A stretch of DNA of 54,223 bases from Armatimonadota bacterium (GTDB taxonomy: Bacteria; Armatimonadota; Fimbriimonadia; Fimbriimonadales; GBS-DC), in contig JABWCR010000021.1 of NCBI GenBank assembly GCA_013359125.1, positions 1 to 54,223 of the forward strand, given 5' to 3'. Under the pieces are notes generated by a model, which saw only the letters and a list, made by a program, of their open reading frames with translations, did no database searches and had not been told where the DNA came from. Within the stretch, counting starts at the first letter, position 1. Every line of letters starts with the position of its first letter. The position numbers and the translations under genes are program-made. Positions 26,099 to 35,559 of this stretch are shown piece after piece.

Positions 26099-26525
26099 GC
26101 AGGCTCACCTCGCGGACTTGGGGCCTTGCAGCCTCGGCTCCATATTGTTCGGCAATCTGGCGCCAGCCATCCCTTAAGTCGTCCAGCATTGTCAAGACCT
26201 TTTTGGCGCTATCGGCATCGTCCTCTAGGTTCGCCTGCACGAGGCTTTCGTACATGTAGGTGTAGAGTTTGAGCAGATTGGCCGCGATTTCGCCGCCTGC
26301 TTCAAAGTTCAGGCTGCTCATCAGTTCGGCCAGGATGTTCTGGGTCTTGACCAGACAGCGGTTTTGATCGTCGATCCGCCTGGCTTCGATCGCCTCGATT
26401 CCCTGTTGCAAAAATCGAACCGCGCCGTCATAGAGCATTACAATCAGTTGAACTGGATGGGCGGTCTCGACCGAGGTCTCTAGGTACCGCTCTTGAATTG
26501 CGTTTCCACTATACAAATCGCTCAC
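26091..26525 (-). CDS. fliS: Flagellar secretion chaperone FliS
   Basis: 144 residues beginning MSDLYSGNAIQERYLETSVETAHPVQLIVMLYDGAVRFLQQG, the classic FliS N-terminal pattern (Y-x-x-xx-VxTAxPxxLIxMLYDGA). It is a four-helix-bundle chaperone that keeps flagellin unfolded in the cytoplasm before export. GTG start four bases after the fliD stop. The extended C-terminus (EAARPQVREVSLHG) overlaps the fliT-like start. Confidence 0.95.
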   Translation of the reverse strand: MSDLYSGNAIQERYLETSVETAHPVQLIVMLYDGAVRFLQQGIEAIEARRIDDQNRCLVKTQNILAELMSSLNFEAGGEIAANLLKLYTYMYESLVQANLEDDADSAKKVLTMLDDLRDGWRQIAEQYGAEAARPQVREVSLHG

Positions 26526-26529
26526 CTCG

Positions 26530-28800
26530 TCATCTCTGGGCTTGGCCGAGCATCGCTGCCAGCCGCTGGCTTTGCGACTGGAACTGGCTCATTAGCCCCT
26601 CAAGCCGCGAAAACTGCTTCCTCAGTTCGATCGCCTTTCGATCCACTTGTTCCTGTAATTGCGTTATCTGGCGCTCGATCGAATCGACTTGTTCTGTCAA
26701 GAATGTATTGTTGGTCGTAAGGTCGCCCGATATGGAATCGGTCAGGTTGGTGATGTAGGTGCGAATCGCGTCGGCAGAGCCTCTGGAAAAGAAAACTCGA
26801 CCGATCTCGCCGGTCGTGGCTCCGGTAAATCGAATCTGCATGCCTTCTACATCGGTGTTCGATTGTCGAACGACCAAGAACTGACCGTCGCCCTCGCCCA
26901 CAATTCCATTGATCGATCCGGCCACGTCCAGCCCTTCTGCGCCGACTGTGTCCATGCCCAATCCCGTTGTGTTAGGAGCGGCGGCCAAGTCGGAAACGAC
27001 CTCGAAATTGCGCCTTGAACCATATTCTTTGGCTGTCAACACAAGCTTTCCATCGCCATCTTTGCTGGCCGTTATCAGGTTCTTGAGCTTTGCATCGCTG
27101 TTGATCTGATTGATCGTATCGTCAATGGTATTCCCGGCGCTCAACGCGATCGTATAGGGCGTATCGCCAAACATCGCGCCGCTAAACGTCAATCGCTCGA
27201 TCTCGGTAGAGGCTTGGGTTTGGGCTTCATCGGCAGCGGCAACCGCCCTCGTCGCCGCCTGCGTAATGTTGACCAGATAACCATCCGTCGTGGAGGGCCG
27301 CGTCTTGTGGGTGGACGATATGAAAGAGAGCAACGCACTGTCGGAGCGGCCGTTGGCATAGAACAGTTGGCCGATTTGGGCGATGTCGCCGTTCAGAGCA
27401 GCGTCCAAGGCCGTGTCGTTGCTGACCAGTTTGCCCTGATTGTCCAGCGTGATACCGATCTGGGCGAGCGATGTCAGCGTGCCCGACAGGCCCTGCACCG
27501 GTTCGATAAATCGTCGGATAAGGCCGTCGTGAACAGACTGGACGGTCGAATCGCCAAACAGGATTCCCGTACGCTGGGTCTCTTTGTCATAAGTCGCCAC
27601 AGCCTTCAGAAAATCGGCTACCTGGTTGAACGCGCCGACAAAATCGGTGATGTTTTTCTTGATCGAACCGGTATCTCGCTCGAACGTCAGAGTCGATCGC
27701 TTAGGCGTGGTCGCATCGGCTGCGAGCAGCGTTACCGTCGTGCCCTGAATGACGTCCGTTATCGAGTTCTTCGACCGCTTGAACGAGATGCCGTCCAGCG
27801 TAAACTCGGCGTCCTGCGCGGCAACCAACTGATTGCGAAAGCCGTTTTGCAGGATGCCGACGTTCTTAAGCAGGTTTTGGGCGTCGGTGAACGTCGGCGT
27901 CGATGCGCCGGTAATCTTGAGACGGTAGTAGGTCGTTCCGCCATCGGTTTCGGTAACGACGGAGGCGCTGACGCCAGTAATGCCTGCTTCGTTGATCTTG
28001 GTGGCCAGTGAGGTTAGGGTATCGGTCGCGAAGTCGATTGCGATATTTGTACCGTTGATCTGAACTGTGCCGCTGGGGCTGCCCGTGATTCCTAAAAGGC
28101 TCTTGATCGTTTGGTCGGCAGCCGTAAAGCGGTCGGACTGGGCGCCGTTGGCAACGGCATGTTTGATCGAGACCGTCGTGTTTTGGATTTTTAGCCCGTT
28201 CAGCACATTGCCGTTGCCCAGATCGGAGATTCTGAGAGTGTTGGCTGCACCGGTCTCCTTGCTGGAGACGACGAGGAAAGTCTCGGTCGAGGAGCCGTTG
28301 ATGATCGAAGCGTTCACTCCGGCGTTCGCCTGGTTGATCTTGCTGGCGACTGCGGCCAACGTATCGCTTTCGACGACGTCGATCTGTTTGCCATTGATCA
28401 AAAAACTGCCTGCCAACCCTAGCGCGGTCGAACTGGAAGCATGCGATTCGGTGATAACTTTTTGAGCCTGGGCCAGCTTGCTTACGGCCAACTCGTAAAT
28501 GCCGGCCAAGGCATCGGTGGACGCGGTTACAGTGGCCACTGCCGTGTCGGACGAAACGGCCTTCATCACATTGAAGCCGGAAGTCGAACCGAGCGCGCTG
28601 CCCGCGGTCTGAAGCGCCTGGAGTCCTGCCTTAAACTGTTCGAAGGCGGACATTTTGGCCTGAATTTGGCCCTGTCGCTGACGCAGGCGCGCAATTGGGC
28701 GCGACTGGATCTGCATCAGGCGCTGGATGATCGTCTCTGTATCCAGGCCCGAGGCCAAACCCGCAAAGTTTATCCCTGAGAAGCTTCCGCCAATCGCCAT
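26530..28800 (-). CDS. fliD: Flagellar filament cap protein FliD
   Basis: 756 residues, on the long side for FliD. N-terminal IGGSFSGINFAGLASGLDTETIIQRLMQIQSRPI is the FliD_N domain. Flagellin hook IN-type repeats occur in the middle (e.g. INQANAGVNASI and INEAGITGVSASV). The C-terminal coiled coil (LTDSISGDLTTNNTFLTEQV onward) ends LAAMLGQAQR. Caps the growing filament and folds exported flagellin. First gene of fliD-fliS-fliT; flagellin and the basal body lie elsewhere. Confidence 0.95.
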   Translation of the reverse strand: MAIGGSFSGINFAGLASGLDTETIIQRLMQIQSRPIARLRQRQGQIQAKMSAFEQFKAGLQALQTAGSALGSTSGFNVMKAVSSDTAVATVTASTDALAGIYELAVSKLAQAQKVITESHASSSTALGLAGSFLINGKQIDVVESDTLAAVASKINQANAGVNASIINGSSTETFLVVSSKETGAANTLRISDLGNGNVLNGLKIQNTTVSIKHAVANGAQSDRFTAADQTIKSLLGITGSPSGTVQINGTNIAIDFATDTLTSLATKINEAGITGVSASVVTETDGGTTYYRLKITGASTPTFTDAQNLLKNVGILQNGFRNQLVAAQDAEFTLDGISFKRSKNSITDVIQGTTVTLLAADATTPKRSTLTFERDTGSIKKNITDFVGAFNQVADFLKAVATYDKETQRTGILFGDSTVQSVHDGLIRRFIEPVQGLSGTLTSLAQIGITLDNQGKLVSNDTALDAALNGDIAQIGQLFYANGRSDSALLSFISSTHKTRPSTTDGYLVNITQAATRAVAAADEAQTQASTEIERLTFSGAMFGDTPYTIALSAGNTIDDTINQINSDAKLKNLITASKDGDGKLVLTAKEYGSRRNFEVVSDLAAAPNTTGLGMDTVGAEGLDVAGSINGIVGEGDGQFLVVRQSNTDVEGMQIRFTGATTGEIGRVFFSRGSADAIRTYITNLTDSISGDLTTNNTFLTEQVDSIERQITQLQEQVDRKAIELRKQFSRLEGLMSQFQSQSQRLAAMLGQAQR

Positions 28801-28882
28801 GAATCGCCTCCGACTTTCGCCGAGTAGGATTCAAATTATCGGTTGATGGCCAAGCGGCCTTTATCCAGCGAAGTTGACGGGA

Positions 28883-28888
28883 TACAAT
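28883..28888 (+). promoter_or_regulatory. Putative -10 (TACAAT) giving leaderless hyuB-like mRNA
   Basis: TACAAT is followed by six bases and then ATG 28895, so a transcript starting at the usual distance would begin at the start codon. No ribosome-binding site is visible. Confidence 0.5.
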
Positions 28889-28894
28889 AGACCT

Positions 28895-30448
28895 ATGAGC
28901 GCCGACGCGGTTGGGCTTTACGATGAGGTTTTTGCCTCGATCCCCGAGGAGATGGGCGCTGTGTTGGAGCGCAGCGCCTATTCGCCCAACATCAAAGAGC
29001 GGCGCGACTACTCCTGCGCGATTTTTGACGCCCGGGGCCGACTGATCGCCCAAGCGTCCCATATTCCGGTGCATCTGGGCGCTATGCCTCTGCTTGCAAG
29101 GCATTTGGCCGGTCGATTTGAATGGAGAGAGGGCATGGGCGCGCTGACAAACGATCCGTATCAGGCGGGCACGCACCTGCCCGATTGGACGCTCTTTTCG
29201 CCCGTGTTTGCTAGCGGCGACCTCGTGGGGTTTGTGGCCAATCGAGCGCACCATGCCGATACGGGCGGAAAATCGCCAGGGTCTATGGCGCCCTCGCGAG
29301 AATTGTTCGAAGAGGGGCTGGTGATCCCGCCGACCGTGCTGTTAGAAGATTGGTCGCCCCGTCAAGAGATATTGGATTGGATTCTGGCAAACGTCCGCGG
29401 TCGAGACGAGCGTTTAGGCGATCTTCAGGCACAGATCGGTTCCAATCGGATCGGGGTGCGGAGATTCCAAAACTTAGTCGAGCATATCGGTATTGCGGAG
29501 TGCGACCGGCGGATCGACGTTTTGCTCGATTACTCTGCGCGTCTGGCGGAAGCCGTCGTGAACGATCTTGCGCCGGGAGTCTATTCGTTCGAAGACTTCT
29601 TGGACGACGATGGCGCGGGAAGAGAGAGAATCCGCATCGCACTGACCCTGACGATTCATGACGGCCGGCTTACTTTTGACTTTACGGCCAGCGACGACCA
29701 GGCTGCATCGCTCAATGCGACCGAAGCGGTTACACGGTCGGTCTGTTGCTATGCCTTGCGAGCGCTGATGCCGGCCGAATCGCCCACGAACGAAGGCTGT
29801 TGGCGTCCGGTGGAGGTTGCACTGCGACCCGGCAGCGTCGTCTGCGCGGCCTATCCCGCAGCGGTCGCGGGCGGCAACGTCGAAACCTCGCAACGCTTGA
29901 CCGACGTTGTGCTGGGGGCTTTGGCGCAGGCAGCGCCCGGGCGCATCCCGGCAGCCTCGCAAGGAACGATGAACAACTTGCTCATCGGCGGATGGGACCC
30001 GTTTAGACAACGCGACTACGCCTACTACGAGACGATCGGCGGAGGTTGCGGCGCGGGCCCTGGTTGGAATGGAGCTTCCGGCATCCATTGCCACATGACC
30101 AACACGCGCAACACGCCTGCCGAAGCGCTGGAAGCCGAACTGCCGTTAGTCGTTGAAGAATATCGCCTGAAGCGAGACAGCGGCGGCGATGGGCAGTGCA
30201 AAGGCGGCGACGGCGTCATCAAGCGCATCCGGTTTCTCGCGCCTGCTCGAGTAACCCTGTTTGGCGACCGGCGTCGATCCTCGCCCTACGGATTGGCGGG
30301 CGGAATGAACGGCAGCCCGGGGGGCCAGCGTCTAATAAGAGGCAACGAGACGATTGAACTGCCCGCCAAGGGCGAGGCGGACGTTCAGACCGGCGACTTG
30401 CTCATCATAGAAACGCCTTCGGGAGGCGGTTATGGCCCAAAGGTATAA
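28895..30448 (+). CDS. Hydantoinase B/oxoprolinase (HyuB) family protein
   Basis: 517 residues. N-terminal [35 protein letters not shown] and [11 protein letters not shown] are HyuB signatures; [33 protein letters not shown] and the C-terminal GGGGYG-like [12 protein letters not shown] complete it. HyuB is the partner of HyuA in ATP-dependent N-methylhydantoin, 5-oxoproline or acetone-type carboxylase enzymes. No hyuA is adjacent, so the partner is elsewhere or absent. Its TAA stop lies inside a TATAAT preceding the serpin gene. Confidence 0.9.
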   Translation: MSADAVGLYDEVFASIPEEMGAVLERSAYSPNIKERRDYSCAIFDARGRLIAQASHIPVHLGAMPLLARHLAGRFEWREGMGALTNDPYQAGTHLPDWTLFSPVFASGDLVGFVANRAHHADTGGKSPGSMAPSRELFEEGLVIPPTVLLEDWSPRQEILDWILANVRGRDERLGDLQAQIGSNRIGVRRFQNLVEHIGIAECDRRIDVLLDYSARLAEAVVNDLAPGVYSFEDFLDDDGAGRERIRIALTLTIHDGRLTFDFTASDDQAASLNATEAVTRSVCCYALRALMPAESPTNEGCWRPVEVALRPGSVVCAAYPAAVAGGNVETSQRLTDVVLGALAQAAPGRIPAASQGTMNNLLIGGWDPFRQRDYAYYETIGGGCGAGPGWNGASGIHCHMTNTRNTPAEALEAELPLVVEEYRLKRDSGGDGQCKGGDGVIKRIRFLAPARVTLFGDRRRSSPYGLAGGMNGSPGGQRLIRGNETIELPAKGEADVQTGDLLIIETPSGGGYGPKV

Positions 30449-30449
30449 T
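30444..30449 (+). promoter_or_regulatory. TATAAT overlapping the hyuB stop codon, before the serpin gene
   Basis: A perfect TATAAT whose TAA is the upstream gene's stop. ATG 30462 is 12 bases on, with a GGAGG at 30451-30455. A start seven bases after the -10 would cut off the GGAGG, so either a short-leader mRNA or read-through with SD use is possible. Confidence 0.35.
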
Positions 30450-30461
30450 CGGAGGAGAGCC

Positions 30462-31676
30462 ATGAAGGCTTTGGCATTGATCGCGGCGATGGCAACAATG
30501 GCTGGTTGCGGGACGCCCGCGCCATCCCCAAACCCGCCCAACCGTACCAAACAGCCCGATAAGCCGCTCACGGACCGCGCCATGGAACTTGCACATCACC
30601 AAAATCGATTTGGATGGCGCGTAGCAACCGCGCTAACCGCTGAAGCGCCGGGCGAGAACTTCTTCATGTCGCCCTCTTCGATCGCAGAGGCTTTCGGGAT
30701 GGCCACCCTTGGAGCGTCCGGCAAAACGCTTGCCGAGATGTCGCCGTTGGTCTTTCCGCAAGACGGGCCGATGGCGGTCAAGGAACTCGGCGCTAGTCGA
30801 AACCGCACGATCAAGGACCTTCAACTGTTGAGCGCAAACTCGATCTGGATCCGCGACGGTTTGCAAGTCTTGGAGAGCTACCTACAAAGCACGAAAAAAG
30901 AGTACGGCGCTGAAATTCGATACCTGGACTTTGGCGATCCCAATGCGCCCAATGTGATCAACGCTTGGATCGCGCAAGCCACCAAGAACAAGATCGAGAA
31001 GATGATTGAAAGCATCCCGGACGCGATGGGGCTTTATCTGATCAACGCCGTTTATTTCAAAGCTGCATGGCAGGATAAGTTCGACTCGGTCGCCACGCGC
31101 CCCATGCCCTTTACCAAGTTAGATGGCAAGACGACTGAAGCGCAGATGATGAGCCGGTCGAGCCGATTGCCCTACTTTGAGAACGAGCGGCTTCAGATGG
31201 TGCAGATCCCTTACGCGGATGGTTCGGTCGTTGCCGTCTTTGTGCTGCCCAAAGGCGATCGGGACCCTCGGTCGCTAATTTCTGCTTTTGCCAAGGAAGA
31301 GGACGATCTTTACGCCCGAATGCGCCCGAATCAAGGCCGCGTCCGCATTCCGCGCCACAAGATCGAGTACGAAGCGAACTTGATCGAGGCCATGAAATCG
31401 CTGGGCATAAAGCAGGCCTTCGTCGCAGGCGAAGCCGACTTCAGCCGTATTCGATCTCAGAAAGACCTCTTCATCATGGAAGCGCGGCATAAGGCGGTGA
31501 TAGAGACGAACGAGGAAGGATCGGAAGCCGCCGCCGTAACCGAGATCGGCATCGGGGTTACCAGCGCGCCGGTCGGTCAGCCGTTCGATTTCTTGGCCGA
31601 TCGACCCTTCCTGTTCGTCATCCGCGATCTCAAGTCAGGCAGCAACCTTTTTGTCGGCATTGTTTACGCGCCTTGA
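30462..31676 (+). CDS. Lipoprotein serpin (serine protease inhibitor)
   Basis: 404 residues with a lipoprotein signal ending in MAGC (Cys near 16) and then a serpin domain: NFFMSPSSIAEAFGMATLGASGKTLAEM, NSIWIRD, LYLINAVYFKAAWQDKFD, KPxF-type strand motifs and the final FLFVIRD. The hinge NEEGSEAAAVTEIGIGVTSAP has small residues at P12-P9, so it can probably insert its loop and inhibit. Counting from the hinge glycine puts P1-P1' near Thr-Ser. It would sit on the cell envelope and trap proteases. ATG chosen for the GGAGG six bases upstream. Confidence 0.93.
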   Translation: MKALALIAAMATMAGCGTPAPSPNPPNRTKQPDKPLTDRAMELAHHQNRFGWRVATALTAEAPGENFFMSPSSIAEAFGMATLGASGKTLAEMSPLVFPQDGPMAVKELGASRNRTIKDLQLLSANSIWIRDGLQVLESYLQSTKKEYGAEIRYLDFGDPNAPNVINAWIAQATKNKIEKMIESIPDAMGLYLINAVYFKAAWQDKFDSVATRPMPFTKLDGKTTEAQMMSRSSRLPYFENERLQMVQIPYADGSVVAVFVLPKGDRDPRSLISAFAKEEDDLYARMRPNQGRVRIPRHKIEYEANLIEAMKSLGIKQAFVAGEADFSRIRSQKDLFIMEARHKAVIETNEEGSEAAAVTEIGIGVTSAPVGQPFDFLADRPFLFVIRDLKSGSNLFVGIVYAP

Positions 31677-32063
31677 CCGGCGATTGAGCAATGTCAGACC
31701 GACGATCGAGACCAGAATGCCGCCCAGGGCGCCGTATCGCAACAGCGCGGCAATCTCCTCGACTGTGCGAAGCTGCAACGGATAGATGTCGTGCTCTCTC
31801 AGATAGGCTTCGTTCACATAGTGCGGGCTGCCTTCTTCTTTGAACTCGGGCAGGAAGGCTTTCGGATCGTCGATGATCATAAGGTGCGCCGATCCTATCG
31901 GCGCGCCCGGTTCGCCCATAAGTCGAGCGGTTGCCGGGTCGTGCTCTACTCGCTGGATCAGCTTTGCCCGAGCCGTGTAGTTGGCCAGGATCGGATAGGT
32001 TCCGATCCCGACCACGATCGATGCGACCAGCACGACCTGAAACAGACCGCGCAAGATTTTCAT
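31635..32063 (-). CDS. Hypothetical membrane protein
   Basis: 142 residues with two membrane helices, one at the N-terminus (LFQVVLVASIVVGIGTYPIL) and one near the C-terminus (YGALGGILVSIVGLTLL), bracketing a soluble loop of about 85 residues containing HYVNEAYLREHDIYPLQ. A basic RRSRRVNNADKK tail follows. Family not recognised. Its end overlaps the convergent serpin gene by 42 bases, and it starts 4 bases after yceI, so it belongs to the pcrA-yceI transcription unit. Confidence 0.65.
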   Translation of the reverse strand: MKILRGLFQVVLVASIVVGIGTYPILANYTARAKLIQRVEHDPATARLMGEPGAPIGSAHLMIIDDPKAFLPEFKEEGSPHYVNEAYLREHDIYPLQLRTVEEIAALLRYGALGGILVSIVGLTLLNRRSRRVNNADKKVAA

Positions 32064-32067
32064 AGCC

Positions 32068-32664
32068 TTATCCGGTCTGCCCAAACGCGCTGATCGTAAT
32101 GGTAACGGTTTCGCCCACCTTGCCCTGGTTGATCGACGCATGTTTGATATTGTGATCCGCCAACTTGACCTTAAAGGTTGACTGAACGTGCAGGACATCG
32201 CCTCTGAAACGGGCTGCGCGCGTCTGATCGCTGGCGGGCATATAGCGGACGCGAACATCGATCGTAATTCGCTTGGTTACGCCCTTAAGGGTGAAATCGC
32301 CTGTTACAGCGTAGATGTCGCCGCTTTTGTGACGAACGTTTGTGCTAACAAACTTGATGGTCGGATGCTTGGCCGCGTCGAGCCATCCGACGTCGGTCAT
32401 GTGCTCGTTTCGCATGGCGATGCCGGTGTCGATCGAGGCCACGTTGATCTCGAACGAGCCCGAACCGGTGCGTTTATCGGGATCGAATTGGACGGAGCCT
32501 GTCAATTTGGAACTGCGTCCGGTGAAGGTCTCAAAGGGCGCTTGGCTCTCGACGGTCGCCAACTGTTGCGCGTCGGAGCCCTTGCCGAAAACGAACGTTT
32601 TGGGAGCGGCGAAGGCAGAAGCAACTGCCGCTATAAAAAGCACAGCGGGAACTATTTTTCTCAT
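32068..32664 (-). CDS. YceI family periplasmic lipid-binding-like protein
   Basis: 198 residues with a signal peptide (MRKIVPAVLFIAAVASAFA) and the lipocalin-like YceI domain: SSKLTGSVQFDPDKRTGSGSFEINVASIDTGIAMRNEHM, then VGWLDAAKHPTIKFVST and the DFTLKGVTKRI strand. YceI proteins bind isoprenoid-type lipids. The cargo here might be a quinone precursor, which is inference. It follows pcrA by 7 bases and precedes the membrane protein by 4. Confidence 0.92.
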   Translation of the reverse strand: MRKIVPAVLFIAAVASAFAAPKTFVFGKGSDAQQLATVESQAPFETFTGRSSKLTGSVQFDPDKRTGSGSFEINVASIDTGIAMRNEHMTDVGWLDAAKHPTIKFVSTNVRHKSGDIYAVTGDFTLKGVTKRITIDVRVRYMPASDQTRAARFRGDVLHVQSTFKVKLADHNIKHASINQGKVGETVTITISAFGQTG

Positions 32665-32671
32665 GCTAATA

Positions 32672-34858
32672 TTAACGGCTGGAGCCGCTCAAAGGTTCCA
32701 ACTTCGCCACCGAAGCCAGCACCGTCTTGATCCCTATCTCGCCTGGGAAGACCAACGTTACGTACAGATCGCCATCGGCCGAAGGCTCGCATTTGGTGAC
32801 GATACCCTCGCCATATTTGGGATGGACGGCCACCGAACTGGGAGGGTAAAGGCCGACATCGGCCACAACTTTTGCGGGCTGGGGTCGTTCGGTCGGCTCG
32901 GGCGATCGATCCGGCACGTATTGCCCGAACATCAAGTTCAGCAGGGTCGTTGTGCCGCCAGGCGGCAGGTCGCGCAGAAATCGGGACGGTCTAGACCATC
33001 TCGGCACGCCGTTGAAGCGTCTCGAATTGGCCGTCAGCAGGTGCAGTTCTTCCCTCGCCCGGGTCATTCCGACATAGACCAGCCGCCGTTCTTCTTCGAT
33101 TTCGTGCGGGAGTTCGCTTCGCATATGGGGCGTCAGCCCTTCTTCCAATCCTGCGATGAACACTACTGGGAACTCCAGTCCTTTGGCGGTGTGCAGCGTC
33201 ATCAAGAGCGCCTGCCCCGCTTCGTCGTCTACCGAATCCAAATCGGACGCCAGCGCGGTCTGCTGGACAAAGGCGAGCGTCGACTTGTCGTTCGACTGCT
33301 CCTCGAATTGGGCGGCGACGTTTTCGAGCTCTCTCGCGTTCTCTTTGCGATCTTCGCCTTCTTGGCTGTCGTCCGCATCCAGCCAGGCCTCGTAGCCTGT
33401 CGAGACAATCGCTTGGCGCAAGACGCGGCTGACAGGGCTTCGTTCCGCCTCGGCTTGAAGGTTCTTGATCTTCTCGATGAAAGTCCTAAGGGCGCTGGCG
33501 GGTTTGCCCGTCAGCAGCATTTGCCCTTCGCGGCTGCAGGCTGCCTGCCAAAGACTGATCTCTCGTTCTCTCGAGTAGGCGTCTAGCTTTTGAACAGATG
33601 TATCGCCAATGCCTTTGGGCGGGTTGGCCAAGCATCGGACCAACGCCAGCGTATCGTCGGGGTTGACGATCAGGCGCAGATAGGCCATCAGGTCTTTCAC
33701 GACTTTGCGCTCATAGAACCGGAGCGCCCCGACCACTCGGTGCGGGATGCGGTATCGCAGGAAGGTCTCCTCGAACTGTCGGCTCTGCGCGTTTGTGCGA
33801 TAGAGCACGGCGAACTCCTTAGCCGTTCTCTCGCCTTCTTGCTGCTTCCGGCGGATGTATTCGGCAACCATGCGGGCTTCGGTCGCGTCGTCGTCCGCTT
33901 GGGTGAGGGTTACGGGCGCGCCGCCTTGCCGGTCGGTCCAGAGTTTCTTGGCGGCGCGACTTGTGTTTTTGCGGACGATGCTGTGGGCGGCGTCCAAAAT
34001 GCGTTGGGTCGATCGATAGTTCTGCTCGAGCTTGATCACTTTGGCGTCTGGGTGGTCCCTTTCGAACTCAAGGATCAGTTCTACTCGCGCCCCGCGGAAG
34101 CTATAGATGCTTTGGTCGTCGTCGCCTACGACGCAGAGGTTTCGGCTCTTCTCGGTCAACAAGTGCACCAGTTTGTACTGCACGTAGTTCGCGTCTTGGT
34201 ATTCGTCGACCAGGACGTGCTGAAACTTGTTTTGGTATCGCGCCAGCGCTTCGGGGCTTTCCTCCAAGAGTTGGATGGCCGCGCAGAGCAGGTCGTCAAA
34301 GTCGAGCGCGTTCGATTCTTTGAGCAACCGCGAATAGCGGGCATAGACTTGGGAGAGGAGTTCTTCATAATAACCGGATGCGCGCTTGGCGAACTGCTCC
34401 GGGCCGACCAATTTCTCCTTTTGGGCGCTGATGGCGTAGAGAAGCGGTCGCGGCGGGTGGGCTTTCTCGTCGATGTTCAGCTGTCGCAGCGCCTTTTTGA
34501 CCAGATCGACCTGCTCTCCGTCATCGTAAACGACGAAGTTGCCCGGTATGCCGATGGCCGCGCCCGATTCGCGCAGTATTCGTGCGCAGGTGGCGTGAAA
34601 GGTGCCGACCCAGAGTCCTTCGACCTCCGCGCCCAGCAGCGCTTCGAGCCGGTGTCGCATTTCGGCAGCGGCTTTGTTGGTAAAGGTAACGGCAAGGATG
34701 TTCCAGGGCGGTACGTTGCGCTCGCGAATGAGACAGGCGATGCGATAGGTGATGACGCGGGTTTTTCCGCTGCCGGCGCCCGCAAAGACGAGCAACGGCC
34801 CGTCGCCGTGCTCGACCGCCGCTCGTTGCTGCTCGTTGAGGCTGTTCAGGTAATCCAT
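32672..34858 (-). CDS. pcrA: ATP-dependent DNA helicase UvrD/PcrA
   Basis: 728 residues, SF1A helicase. Motif I AGAGSGKT, Ia TFTNKAAAEM, II VDEYQDANYVQ, III GDDDQSIYSFRGA, IV QNYRST, V LMTLHTAKGLEFPVVFIAGLEEGLTPH, VI EEERRLVYVGMTRAREEL. The C-terminal Tudor-like tail VHPKYGEGIVTKCEPS...GIKTVLASVAKLEPL is typical of PcrA. It acts in nucleotide excision and mismatch repair and in removing RecA. Motif II reads DEYQDAN rather than the more common DEFQDTN, a mild variation. First gene of the unit with yceI. Confidence 0.96.
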   Translation of the reverse strand: MDYLNSLNEQQRAAVEHGDGPLLVFAGAGSGKTRVITYRIACLIRERNVPPWNILAVTFTNKAAAEMRHRLEALLGAEVEGLWVGTFHATCARILRESGAAIGIPGNFVVYDDGEQVDLVKKALRQLNIDEKAHPPRPLLYAISAQKEKLVGPEQFAKRASGYYEELLSQVYARYSRLLKESNALDFDDLLCAAIQLLEESPEALARYQNKFQHVLVDEYQDANYVQYKLVHLLTEKSRNLCVVGDDDQSIYSFRGARVELILEFERDHPDAKVIKLEQNYRSTQRILDAAHSIVRKNTSRAAKKLWTDRQGGAPVTLTQADDDATEARMVAEYIRRKQQEGERTAKEFAVLYRTNAQSRQFEETFLRYRIPHRVVGALRFYERKVVKDLMAYLRLIVNPDDTLALVRCLANPPKGIGDTSVQKLDAYSREREISLWQAACSREGQMLLTGKPASALRTFIEKIKNLQAEAERSPVSRVLRQAIVSTGYEAWLDADDSQEGEDRKENARELENVAAQFEEQSNDKSTLAFVQQTALASDLDSVDDEAGQALLMTLHTAKGLEFPVVFIAGLEEGLTPHMRSELPHEIEEERRLVYVGMTRAREELHLLTANSRRFNGVPRWSRPSRFLRDLPPGGTTTLLNLMFGQYVPDRSPEPTERPQPAKVVADVGLYPPSSVAVHPKYGEGIVTKCEPSADGDLYVTLVFPGEIGIKTVLASVAKLEPLSGSSR

Positions 34859-34910
34859 ATCGGGGAGATAGAGAGGAGTCTACCTGTTTGGGGGCATTGC
34901 TCTGACCCCT

Positions 34911-34935
34911 GGAGCGCGTCGGCTTGCCGACGCTA
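34911..34935 (+). repeat. REP-like palindrome flanking the RAYT gene, left copy
   Basis: GGAGCGCGTCGGCTTGCCGA plus CGCTA contains the perfect palindrome GTCGGC-TT-GCCGAC. It matches the reverse complement of 35560-35584 at 22 of 25 positions. The RAYT stop codon lies inside it. Confidence 0.8.
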
Positions 34936-35490
34936 AAAATCGTCCGGCACTCTTATCAAATCGTACTTAAACGATGTAACCGTCTTGACGTACGAATCGG
35001 GATACCCTTGTTCCATCCACGCATAAGAACACCAGCGATACATCCGCGGATGTTTTTGATAACCATGTCGAACAGGGTTAGCATGCACATAGTGCAACCT
35101 TGCATAGAGCGCCTTGTCCGAGCCTATGATGGTGTCCCAGTATTGCCACCAAACTTGGCAACCCGGTTCGCTGTGAATTCGGTTTATCTCGCGCGCCGAT
35201 TTCGAATGGATAGACCTTATCAACGCGGTCAGGTCGCACTTCTCGGGAGAAATCCCAACAAAGTGATAGTGGTTTGAAAATACTGCCCAAGCTTCGAGCC
35301 GCCACTCGTGGGCTTCAGCTTCTCCGAGCAAGGTGGCGAGTAGTATGTTTCGTTCGTCTGCGCTCCGGAACAATCTCGCCTTCTGGTATGTGGCTCCGGT
35401 TACAATGTAGTGGCGATTCGGTTCAAAGACGTGCGGCGGCTGATGCGGCCAAGTAATGACACGGGTTGAGCGTTCTGCGTCCATAAACAC
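34933..35490 (-). CDS. REP-associated tyrosine transposase (RAYT, Y1_Tnp)
   Basis: 185 residues, the usual RAYT size. The HUH metal motif is visible at H74/H76 in VFSNHYHFVGI. The downstream ARLHYVHANPVRHGY phrase matches the conserved YxHxNPV region of these single-strand transposases, with Tyr129 or Tyr134 the likely nucleophile. RAYTs are domesticated IS200/IS605 relatives linked to spreading of REP palindromes. Here the gene is framed by inverted REP-like palindromes (34911-34935 and 35560-35584), consistent with its own substrate. It sits between pcrA and a cysteine desulfurase gene. Confidence 0.92.
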   Translation of the reverse strand: MFMDAERSTRVITWPHQPPHVFEPNRHYIVTGATYQKARLFRSADERNILLATLLGEAEAHEWRLEAWAVFSNHYHFVGISPEKCDLTALIRSIHSKSAREINRIHSEPGCQVWWQYWDTIIGSDKALYARLHYVHANPVRHGYQKHPRMYRWCSYAWMEQGYPDSYVKTVTSFKYDLIRVPDDF

Positions 35491-35559
35491 CTTGTTTCAA
35501 TGCAATGCGCTTCAAATCCTGCCATTTATCTGAAGGTCTGTACTATTCGCGAGGGCGCA

